DNA of 64,000 nucleotides. Source: Phalacrocorax aristotelis. Taxonomy: Eukaryota > Chordata > Aves > Suliformes > Phalacrocoracidae. Where the stretch lies: contig NC_134279.1 in assembly GCF_949628215.1 (NCBI RefSeq), forward strand, positions 78,002,830 through 78,066,829, read 5' to 3'. Shown piece by piece: positions 10,501 to 22,500 of the stretch. The notes beneath the pieces are model-generated. The model was not told the DNA's origin. It was given only the letters and a program-made list of their open reading frames with translations, and did not search any database. Both the position numbers and the translations under genes were made by a program. The first letter of the stretch is position 1. Every line of letters starts with the position of its first letter.

Positions 10501-13500
10501 TTCTTGGTGAGGCTGTGTTATAGGATGGAGAGCAGCTTGTATTTGTGCCTGGGCACAAAGCTGTCAAGAGATGGGAGGTGTTACTGTTCAGAAATGGTGG
10601 AGCCCCATAGAAGCTGATCATCATTTGGCCTGGTGAAAAGCATAATTATGAAAAGGAAAATTTGCATTATCTGCTATAGGTGTTTAATTTCAGGTATGTA
10701 AGTGAAAAACCCCTCCATAGGGCTGTTGCATAGCAGAAACCTACCTTTCATGCTCTGAGAAACTATCAGAAGAACAAACCTTTTTGCAGGGAGGGATCCC
10801 TGTACAGGGATCTAGGGAGCCTGAACAACTAATCTTGGCACCTGGTGTTAAGTGCTCACAGCAGAAAGTGTGGGTATAGTACGCTTTGATGTTAAATGAT
10901 GCAAAGGCCCTTCTCTATATATAGATGTGAGGAACTGCTGAAGTAATTTGGACCTGAGGCTGTCATCCAACTGCACTGTATGGATGTCTGTCTGTCAGTA
11001 GGAGGCTGAGTTCGAGGAGGTGTTGAGAATTTCATTTTGTCAGGAAGATGAGAACTATTTTCTTAGACAAAACTCTATAATCAGCCATCAGTTTAACTGG
11101 ACCAACCTACAGGGTGATGTGATGGCTTGTCCAGCAATATGCTTTGAGACTCAGCTTGCAAATTAAAATGGCCAAACCTGAGGTCTGTGGTGTCTGCATA
11201 GAGCTAAGGGCAGGATACAGTTGCTATAGGTATTTAGTGTTGTTTGAGATGCCCCAGGGTGTCTCAGACATCCTCTTAGGGCTGACAGGTACAAAACAGG
11301 ATTTATGAGAATCAGGCCTTCTCTCAGGCCAGATGGGTGTTCCTGCAGAGCCTAAAATAACACTAGGCTCCTATGTCCAGCCCTAAGTGCCCATTGTAAT
11401 TGATGGAGCACTATAGTGTGCACCGACCACAGACATCTATCTTTGAGCTGAATGGCTTTCCAGACCCCAGTGAGTGTTCTGATAGGACCTCTGCTTAGAC
11501 ACTGAGGGTACAGATGAGCACGTCTAGGTGTCTAAATCTGCAGACTGCATCCCATCCTGGAAGCCACTGAAGGTCACAGGGACCCTGGAGGTTCCTGAAG
11601 TCATTAAGGCTGGTGAGGGCTTGTACTCTTCAACCCAGTGATGGTCATCTGAGCAGCAGTTTCTTACCGAGTGCCAGAGACTTTTAGTCCAGAAGTACAT
11701 AGAACTCAAAGTGAAGCTAAAGAAGGTTCCTATAGACATCAGTCAGCTCATAGTTTCTTAGATTTTAAGGCCACGGTATGACTCACAAGGCTAACCCTGT
11801 TCATTGCAGGGGGGTTGGACTAGATGACCTTTAAAGGTCCCTTCCAAGCCAAACCGTTCTATGATTCTGATTCTATAACCTTTTGCTTAACACAGTGGTT
11901 ACCTGGCATTGACTCCTGCATAAAACTAGAAGGTTACTTCTACCTGAACTAGAGAAAGCTCTTTAGAGAGACAGGGAACACTGGAAGGGGGTGCAGAACA
12001 CAGTGTGATCTCCAGTATTTTGCTGTTTGGATAAAGTGCAGACACACGCTCTGATCAGTGTTTGAATCAGCCTTGCTGTTATCAGCTGAAATAGCACTCA
12101 GAAAACGCCAGTGTCAGGCCTGCTTTGCCCTAAAATAGATGCAGAAGGTTGAAAAGATATCTTCTCAAGGGATTCTTTGCCTTTGTTGGAGTGATTTTTT
12201 GATTTGCAAAGCCCCTGTGCATTCCCCATTGACATTACCTCTCACTGAAGCTTTCTCTAGTCATCTGCTTGTATGCTGGGGTTTAATCGTTCCCTCCTCC
12301 CTCTTCACTTTCTCTTTGAAGATCCCAGGTCTCCTTTCCTCACTGCCACCTTCAGGACGGTGGCATTCCCTTTGCCTGAGCTCAATGTACAGTATGTGAC
12401 CTTCTCCTCTGGCATGTCAGTTGGCTCTCAAGCCTGTAAGAGTTTACATTTCCGATGGGCATGGGGAAGCCTGATATATCTCTGTCAGCCTTCATCAAGA
12501 GAAGGTTTGCTCTTTAACCAGTGGGGTTTGAGAGACAGTAGTCAAGGCAAACAGTGTCATGTAGTAGACAGCCAAGATCACCTGAAGATCTGCTTGATGA
12601 GTGATCTGCAAATTGCTGAAAACGTTGGGATGACCTAGGGATATAAGAAATGCAAAATTTTCCATAACAGTATGACTCTGAAAATATTAAGGAAGCAAAT
12701 TCTTTGAATTGATACCAATAAAAACTGAGAGCTAACGAGATTACATTTACGTTGTTTAAAATTTTCTGGCATTTTATTTTTTATAATTATCTCACTTGTT
12801 CAAAAGCTTAAATAAAACCTGGGAGAAAACCTAGTTTTTTAAAGAAAACCACATGCACACCTCTTTAAAAAGATGCTGAGAAAGCTTGTAATGAAAGACT
12901 AAAAGTAAAGTAGTCTAAAATCAGTCTAAAACAAATCCTCCACTCAAGTCAGACAAACAAGGATGTGTCATCCCTGACATTTTAAAGATAAAAGTGCTAA
13001 GTTTCAGCCCCCTTTTTTAAAGGACCAAACTAATTCTTGTGCTAATAACTCATCATTATAGGTATCCTCAGTAGAAGCCAGCTATTGAGTACCTCCCTTT
13101 TCCTTTCACTGCCAAAAGAGTAGGTGCATTTCCTTAGGCTGTTGTGTTTAAGGAAGTGTTACAGCTTCTGCTTTGAAGGCCAAGTGGACTTTGCTTACAT
13201 CTTAGGCTATTCGTATGCCGACCTCTGTAAGACGTTGAAGAGAGACATGCCTAGCCAGCCAATAATAAATGTGATCCCGGTGGACTTAGGTGTAAATTAG
13301 GTTGCCTGTGTCATCTGTCATGCACAGAATAGCGTAAACTAATATTAAATAGTTTGTGAGCTTCTCACAATGTCCATTCAGTGAAATCCTCCTTTTATTC
13401 CTTTGCGCTACAGCCATCTTGCCTTTCCAAATCAGTGAATGAGATGCTGTGGGTACTGGATGGGAAATGATTGTCAGATGTTTGGGTTGTGCATGCCTCA

Positions 13501-16500
13501 GATATGAGGTTAATATATTTCCTGTGGCAGTGCTCAGCCCTCTGTCCTGGCAGGTCAAACATCTCAATCCATCTGAATCCAATCCAAGTGGTCACAAGAG
13601 CTATTTGTTTCTTCTGCTTTCACTGAGAGTTGTGCTTGCAGGAACCATGGTTCAGTTGACAGTGCTCTGTCACTTCTTGCATTTGTTGGCTGGCACACTG
13701 AATCATTGCTTTTGTGACTGTAGCTACGTCCAGGATTAGTAGTAGTTGTGTGTCTCATCTTAGTAACATCAGAGCTCATGAGCCCCTGGGAGTTGAGCAC
13801 AGCTAACACTTGGATGAGAGGCCAAGGAAACCTGAGAGACTCCCCAGAAAGTCATTTACTGAGTCAGTTGGTGGCATCTGCCCTCCAAATCAGTCCTAAA
13901 TCCTTGACTTGGCAAGGCTTGGAGAGGCTAAAGAAATCATTGTGCTAATAAAGATCCTGCTTTTGGGCAGGGTAAAAAAAAGAAGTTCTCACTATGTGTG
14001 GAAGATGACAGTGAATGAATGGCCAGAGATCACACCAGAGGCCATGGAGTACATAGTTGCAGCAGAAAGCAATTGTCTTGCCCCCGTGTTAAAGCAAGGG
14101 AAACCGAGCACCGGGTCTGTAAGGGCTCAAACCTCCAGGGCTCCTGCGTAGGCCCACACAACTCTCCAGAAACCTTCTGTAGTGCCTGGCCATGAAGCAT
14201 CCTGACCATGTGGGCATGGGCTGCTCTCTCTACAGGGAGAAGAAGCTCCATCCAGGCCACCTGGAGCCATTTTGGGTTGTGATAAGCACTTTCTAGGCCA
14301 GACAGGGATGGCTTTATAGATCAGTAATTTCCACAGGCTGAGACACTTGGGTGTAATCTCAGGCGGCTCCCTCCATCCTTGGGGACCGTAACCATTGCAG
14401 AGGGAATGGCAGTGGAGGCTGTGGTTCACTGCAAGCTTTTGGTGTCCTTGGTGTTGTCTACCTCCAGGTCAGATGGTATCAGACCCCAGTGTAAGGTCCA
14501 GCCCTGGGGACAAGTGGGAGACCCACTTTGCCTTCCCCATTTGGGGGATCCAGCTCTGAGCACCTCTGGGACAGCAGAGGTTTTCATGACTGCCTAGAGG
14601 CACCCTGGGGGATTTAGGTGCTTGCAAAGTCAGGTAGTGCTTGAGCAATGTTTGTTGAAGATTTAGGCAAAAGATCTCAAATACCTGTGTCTCCTGATTT
14701 TTTTTTACTACTCCAAGAGTTGAGCCCAACCCTCTGGAGTCTTGGTAATGCACATTATCAATAAATCCAGTCTTCTTTTAAACCATTTCTGAGCGTGGAG
14801 GATCCTGCAAGGTTTGGTGACAGGTGCAGTATTTCTTATACCTTCCACTCAGTTTACCTATGAATAATTGCGCCTGCCTTTTCAATACCACATGAGCTGT
14901 TCTTTTGCCTCCTCAGGCAGTCTTGTATAACTTCTTATTTTGTGCATTTCTGCATCTCCTCAGAAATGAGGGCTTTCCAGGGCTGGTGGTTTGGGTTTGC
15001 CCACCAGCTGGGTTTGCTTTGGGAACTCTGGACACCCTGTGCAATAAAGAGCAAAATGCGAAGCCATCATTTCAGTATTTTTCTGTTCTCAGAGAGAGAG
15101 CTGGGGGTGACAAGCCCCTCTTTGAGGACTCGGGTTTTGCTGCACCACATTCCCCTCTGACCTGTCATTCCTTTTTACAGGGAAACTTAATTAACTGCCT
15201 TTTCACTTTCTGACTGCCCTCAAAGCACGCAGGCGGCAGGACGGAGCCCCATTCCCTGTGTGAGTTAGCTCCCTGTGTTTCCTGGCACAATGTAACCACG
15301 TGGGTTTTATCAGCTCTCTTGCTTTCCTTTGCCTTACAAGGAGTATAATCTCTCTTGCACCTCTCTGCCCCTCTGACTTGACAGCTGACAGAGCACAGCC
15401 TCACATATCTCACCAGCTCCCAGCTCTTCCATTTGACTCAATGGAGTTGGCTGCATCCTCCTTCCCAGACACGTGCTCCCCCCTGTCCCATCCTGGGTGC
15501 TTACCTTGCGTCAGGCTCCCTCCCGTGCGCTGGCACTGCTCACTGTCATTTTCCAAATGTCATTTTTGTATGAGGTTTTGTCTGCTGCAGGTTGTCCTGC
15601 TTTAAATCAATAGCCCTCTGCTTTAAATCACCAGCCTGTTTCATCCTGCCGGAGCAGAGGTGCAGGATGGATTATGTCAGGAGCTCATCCAATAGTGTCA
15701 GAAAGTGCATTTTAAATGTACTGTGATAGATATAAATATGCCTACATATGTTTTTCTATATATATCTGTATAGTGGAGAGTCAGGACAGTCATGGGGCTG
15801 GGGACTCTGGGGCTGTGGGACTGATTCCCACCTGTAGTGCAGCCTCCTTACGTGATCATCAATAAATTTTTATTTCCTCGTGCCTCAGTTTCCCCACTGT
15901 GGGCTGTCGGTGATGATAATGTTCCCTTGGTAATGAAGTCTCTGTGGTCAGTGAGCTTTTTGCAATGAGGAGAACCTCACTCCTGGGGCCAGCAGTGTCT
16001 AAGTGATGGGATTTTAAATTCCCCTGTACTGTCGAGTCTGGCTGGAGGCAGAGATAAAGTGGGCAGTTGCCTGGAGAAACAGACGGCTAGAAGCACCGAG
16101 TCAGGCAGGGAAAAGCCTTCTCTAGCAGCAATGGAAAATTTGTTTGGGCAGGAGATCAATATCTCCCACCCAATGAAGGAGCAAGCAGCTGGGCATGTGA
16201 AAAGGGCACATGAGGGAGGTTTCATCTTGGTCCAGGACCCCGGACACTCTCAGAGGGAGGATATCAGGTTAGACTTTTTCATCAGTATCCTCTGATGCAT
16301 TCCTCCCCCTGCCCTTGGTTATAGTTACCTATATACAATTGTAGGATGCTTCTTGGAAATCCTGTTTTGAACCCCCCAAAGAAGAAACCTGCTTCTTTTG
16401 AAAGGTGTTTCCCAGTTAACCCATGACTGTGTAACTCACAGTAACCTCTCAGCTAGTTAAACTGCAGAGCCAGGAGCAGGAGTAGCTGGTGAGCAGCACT

Positions 16501-19500
16501 TACTGCTGCTGGCATCAGAGAAAGGCACATCAGGCTTCTGGATTCGGAGGAGAAATCTGCCTCTCTAGCCCATATGCAGGAAGGCTTTAAGTGGCCTAAA
16601 GAACACAGTGCTAAAGCTGGCACCAGACTAAACAGGGAGGGCTTCATGCCCTGGGAGCAGAGCACATCCGCACATCACAGAGCTATGAAGATGATAAGGG
16701 GACTGGAACATCTCCCTTGTGAGGAAAGGCTGAGAGACTTGGGTTTGCTCAGCCTGGAGAAGAGAAGGCTGAGGGGGGATCTCATCAATGCCTATAAATA
16801 TCTAAAGGGTGGGTGTCAGGAGGATGGGCCAGGCTCTTTTCAGTGGTGCCCAACGACAGGCCAAGGGGCGACGGGCACAAGCTGGAACACAGGAAGTTCC
16901 ACCTCAATATGAGAAAAAAAACCCTACCCTGTGTGGGTGCCAGAGCAGGGGCACAGGCTGCCCAGAAAGGCTGTGGGGTCCCTTCCCTGGAGACATTCAC
17001 CCCCCGCCTGGACGCGGCCCTGTGCCCCTGCTCTGGGGGTGCCTGCTCAAGCAGGGGGGTTGGACAAGATCATCTCCAGAGGGCCCTTCCAACCCACACT
17101 GGTCTGTGATTCTGTTTCTTTGTGCTCATTATCTTTAATGTTTAACGAGATCCCCCGGGTGGCATATTCTGTACCACTGACCAGGACCAAAGCATTGATG
17201 TCCTCAGCTTGGTAACATACCAGCTGTGTGAAGATGAAAGATCCCCTGGGTTTATTAATAACATCTTATGGCGGTCATAAATGCAAGTACTGCTCCCTAA
17301 GCTTGGTATTACAGCCAGCCCACCCCATGTCACACCCCAGCCAGTGCTCCTGCAAGCTCTTGAGAGTTCATGTCCTTTGTCTGCAGCTGTTTGGTGTTTC
17401 TTGTCCATGCCTGGGAAGCTTAAAATCCACTTATCCCTCAGCAGTCATGCCTGGGGATCTGCTGGCTGGCTGGGAGCCTGCCCTGGTGCCTCAAACCTTC
17501 ACTAAACCGTGCCGAGCTTCTGTCTGGAGTCACAGGGACCAAGAGAGCCGCAAACCCACCTTCACTGGGGCTCCGTGCTGCTCTCTCCTGATGGTGGACA
17601 GCCAGAAGACATATGCCACAACTGAAAGAAGGAGGAGAAGACACAAAACACTCTGTAAAGAGAAGATCTGCCTTGAAGGAGGCTGTTGTGTTGGCTTCCT
17701 CATGTCATTTCCAACACAATGCCACAATTGCCAAGTGCAGTGCCTCCAGTACATCTACAAGCAAGGCTGCTTTTTAATCCGTGGAAACATACCTTGGTTT
17801 CAAGCAGCACAAACACAGGGTTTCCGTATGCAACCACTTCTTTCACTCTTCTTCATTGTGATACACCTCTGGTCTGCTCACTGGCGAAGCATTTCTGACG
17901 TATATTTTTATCCCCACAGCATGCCTGTACCTGAAGAAAGCTTAGGAGAACAGTTAGGACAGCTCAGAGCCATACTCCTGTTTGGTCCCTCTCACCCAAC
18001 GTTTTCCTAAGTCTCAGGCATGGTGGCGGCCACTGCTCCATTTTGTGACCAGGTCCATGTGAAGCCCTGAAAAGCCTTAGCGCTTGCGAGGGTTTCACTT
18101 CAGCCAAATCCAGAGGCTTTGCAGGCAGATGAAGCTCTCAGGCTGGTCTTTGCATTCATGTTCTTTGCACTCTCCTGAGCCACAGACTCATTAGGCATCT
18201 GCGTTCTGCTCAGCAGATGGGTGGCTGGTGCTTCATCACAGGCCAGACAGAAGATGAAAACAGACTGAAAAATCCTATTAATACAGCAGTGCTGAGAAGG
18301 AGCAGATGAGATGCAGACAAGAGGGCTGAGAGCTGGGGAATGCTTTATTGCTGCACTCCTTTAAACAAAATATTTGTCTCTTTGGCGTTGCCAGACAGAA
18401 AAGCAGCAGCACTGGGCAAGCTCACAGGGGTTAAGCTGGGTGGGAGGTTTCTCCATCCTCCCAAAAAATCTTGGAGAGTCCATCCTTAGTGGGTGTGGGG
18501 AACCCAGGGGTGCAAAGCTGGCAGGACCCTCACTGAGTGATGCTGGCCCTTTGCTGAGGTACGAGCCAATGGGTCCTTCTGTCCTTCCAGCCTGACGCAC
18601 GTCATCTGTCACACCTGCTTCAAACGACAGGAGAGGCTCCACCGCTGTGGCCAGTGCAAGTTTGCCTACTACTGCGACCGGACCTGTCAGAGAGCGGCGT
18701 GGCTGAACCACAAAAATGAGTGCTCTGCCATCAAGAAGCACGGCAAGGCACCCACCGAAAACATCAGGTGAGAGCTGGCCGCAGGGGCTGAGCCAGCAGC
18801 CTGGGGACACTGGGAGGGGACAGGGCATCCCTCCAGAGGGTGGTGAGGAAGAGCTGGATGGCCTGATTTGGTGGAGGTGGGAGCTGGTTTGGGGAGCATC
18901 TGTGAGCTGATGGGATTGGAAGATGGAGGAGCATCTGGGGTGCGAGGGGGTCATGCTCCTGATTTGTTTTTTTGGCGCTGGGCCCCAAAAACTCTACTGC
19001 AGCTGAACATGGTGAAGCAAAGCCACCTGGTGTGGTTTAGAAGGTGCGGGAAAGTGGGGAGTAGATGGAAAAGTGGAAAAGGAGATAGGCTTGTCCTCAA
19101 TTTGTCTAGTCAACATTAATTTGGATTCACATCCTGGCTCTGTCATAAGAAAATAAGAGGAATCCCCAAGGAAATGAGAGCCATCCTGGAGGGCTGGGGA
19201 GGGCTTCCCACCCGTGAAATGAGTTTTGTTGGTCCTTTGGTCCCTCTCCTTGCATCGGGTGGTGGTGCTAACACCTGGGGCTCTCTCCTGGCCAGGCTGG
19301 CTGCCCGCATCATGTGGAAGATAGAGAGGGAAGGCAGCGGGCTGTCAGAGGGCTGCCTGGTCTCCATCGATGACCTGCAGAACCACGTGGACAGCTTTGA
19401 CGAGGAGGAGAAGAGGGAGCTCCGTGCTGATGTGGAGAGCTTCCTCGAGTTTTGGCCACCCCAGAGCCAGCAGTTTGGCATGCAGTACATCTCCCACATA

Positions 19501-22500
19501 TTTGGAGTGGTACGTCGGAGGGGTGGGAAAGCAAATGGGGGGCTGCTTTTAATGCCAGCTCCCCGAGAAAGTCTCCAACTGGGCTGAGTTGAGGATGCCT
19601 GAATTCATCCCTCTCTGGCCCTTAAGAGGCTGTAGCAGTGGGATAGCTGAGACTGGCAGTTGCTGCAGGCAGTTTGAATACTGCTGCATTCCCCATCTGC
19701 ATCACTTCTGCACTGACACTGGGAAACTGAGGCACGGCAAGGGCAAGGTCTGAAACCTTTTACTGGTCTAACTGTGCAAACAAGTGGCTAACTTAACCAG
19801 AGGTGCTGTGTTGTCATCACAAGTCCCACTGGGCATCTCTCTGCACCTTGGAGAGCTGAGAAAATATATTTAAATTTATTTTTAGTAAATATACTTAGAA
19901 TATAGTTGAATATAGCAGATCTGTTTTAGTATGTACATTAATGTCTATTATATATTTTGTGCATTAGACTTTTACAGGTACATTATAAATATTTTTATGT
20001 ATATAATAAAAATAGGTAAAATGTACTAAATATATTTAGTAATATCCATTACTAACTTGTTAACTACCAATTTTTGTTCTCAGTGCAGCAGAAAGGGAAA
20101 TTCCCAGAAGCCAGTTCAGGCTGAGCTGCTCTGCCCCCAGCCCTGGTACCCGGGGCTGCACTAAGCCCTCAGCTAGCAACACTGCCTGAGGGGCCAGGGT
20201 GAGCTGAGCTGAGACACACGCTCTGCTCACACCTCTGCTGATGGCTGGCGGGGCAGAGAAGTTCTTTGCAAGCCCTAGCACAGGGAGGACACACAGCATC
20301 CTTTTGTACCCACCCTGCAAAGAAAATCCAGTCCACTGGGCGCAGGGAGACCTATGTACTAGTGACCAACATAATTTGCCCATAAATAAGGAAGTACAGA
20401 TAAAGTACAGAATCAGTTAAGAAAGGAAATAAAACTATTAACAGAGTAAGATAATTAGCAGCTGAGTTAATTACTTCCTTTGATATATCCTATTGCATTT
20501 TCTCTTTGCAAATACTTCCTTTATTTAAGTTTGCGACTAAAAACTGTTCCATTCATATGTGATAATAATGTACCATATAGAAAAGGATAATAATTTATTC
20601 TTGGCATATATGTCACCCAAAAGTAGTCATTCTGAAAATTGTTTGGGACTCATAACAAACAGCAGTAATTGGTTTTGATTAGCTTTGTGGGCCACCCAGC
20701 AAACGTGACCAGGTTGAATGAAGCTCTCAGGGTTAATTTCTAACTGATACCTGTATTAATAAGCATGAACTTTGTTTTCTGTCTAGGCTCTGCTTGAATT
20801 GCCTCAAATTCATTTTCCTGTGACCTTTTCCTGAATTATTTGCAGGAAGTGAATATAAAGAAACTAATGCATGGTCAAACCAAATTTATCTTAGACATCC
20901 CAAATGAATATTAACAGCAAATGTTCTGCAGCATTTACTTTGTTCCGAGCTGGTCCATCTGCATGAGTCTTGCATTGCTTCTGTCCTGATGTTTTATCCC
21001 AACTAAAGATGTTTTTTCTACAATTACTTTCTGCAATAATCTCATAGGCACTGCTCCTTTCTCCTTAAAGTTTGGAGATGGGATGCCAGAGATATACGTC
21101 TTCTAAAGCGTCATCAGGAATTAAGAAATTGAATGTAGCTGACTTCAGCTTTTTCTCCCTTAATGCTTCTTCCTGACTATGTTTTGGGACTAGATCAGCT
21201 GCAACGGCTTTACCCTCAGTGACCAAAGAGGACTGCAGGCTGTTGGTGTGGGGATCTTCCCCAACCTCTGCCAGGCCAACCACGACTGCTGGCCCAACTG
21301 TACCGTCATCTTCAACAATGGCAAGTGAGTGGATATTTCTTTCCTTGGGCACAGCGGGGATGCATCTTAATGGGCAACTCAGCAGACTCTGCTAACCCCA
21401 CCGTATCAGATCCCTGCCCCAGAAAACCTATTCATTCTCTTTTCCTTCTCTAGCTCAGAAACAAAAAAATCAGGATTTTTTCTTCTAAAGAGGAGCTATT
21501 TTCTCTCTCCTTATTGTTATTTTAAAAAATACTCTCTGATGCACTAAACAAATACACAAGGTTTGACCCCAAATCCAGTGAACCAGCAAAGAATTTTTCC
21601 CTGGTTTCTGTGAGTTTTGAAACCAGACTCAAAATAGGCAGATGAAGTACTAAGTAGCTGCCTAGATCACCCCTTATATTGAGGCTTTATTTATAGTTAA
21701 GGAACAATTATGTTTAATAAATTATTAAAGATTATACTGAGTCCATAGTCTAAGAGTTTCGTGTAACCAAAGCTTACAATCAGCTGTGTATCACTATCTG
21801 CTGATGTGTTTATAACCATTTCTAACACAACCCTTATCTTTGTGAGAGTGTACCATCTCTGTTAATCACTGATTAACTCTTTAGCAATGGGATCTTAATG
21901 ACAATTGTGACTGTTATCTGCAAACTGAGTCATGTGCAGGATGCCCTAAGCCGCTGTGTATTCCCCATTCCCCCCCAAGTGCTGTAAGGAAACTTCTGTG
22001 GGACATGTGAGATGGAAAGAGGTGAAGTGGAAATGCAGGGACAGTTCAGCAGAGCTGGGAGTGGAGGCTGCGGCTCTCAATGCTCTGTGCAACCTGTGGG
22101 AGGGATGCTCTGTTCTTCCCAGCCTCCTCCCAGGCCAGAACACATATAAACTGCTGCTGATCCAGCAAGCTGCATCGTGTGCAAGGCATTAATTGTGGGA
22201 AACTGCTTGCCAAAAACTGCACAGCTACAGTATTTCATCCAAACTTCCTACTCAGTCTTAAGATTTTACAGATTTCCACGTTCACCAAACTTTAGTGCTA
22301 TAAGTTAACTCCCCAGGCTCCTCTTCTTTAACTAACACAGTGCTTGTGTGCTCCAGTTCTTGCTACTGGTTTTACCTGATAAAACTATACCAGTGTTTAT
22401 CAAGCAGCTGGTAAATGAGCAAAGAGAAAATGAAACTGCATTAGGATGGTTACCTTGGTGGGAAATAGGGTCTGATCCAAAGTCAGATTGGAGTCTGTGC

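Larger units (their letters stand above)
7557..18590 (+). other. SMYD1 intron 1 (11.0 kb)
   Basis: Bounded by GTAAGA and TCCTTCCAG, this intron takes up about 40% of the gene. It contains two CR1 fragments (11806-11877 and 16681-17120), a CCCT simple repeat at 9397-9418, a perfect MEF2-consensus decamer at 10915-10924, and an open frame of 260 codons at 17228-18010 that I do not believe is a gene. Otherwise I see unique, non-coding-looking sequence. Confidence 0.85.

Noticed and set aside
18361-18954. 197-codon minus-strand frame
   Set aside because: It is antisense to SMYD1 exon 2, whose plus-strand reading encodes a perfect MYND finger between good splice sites.
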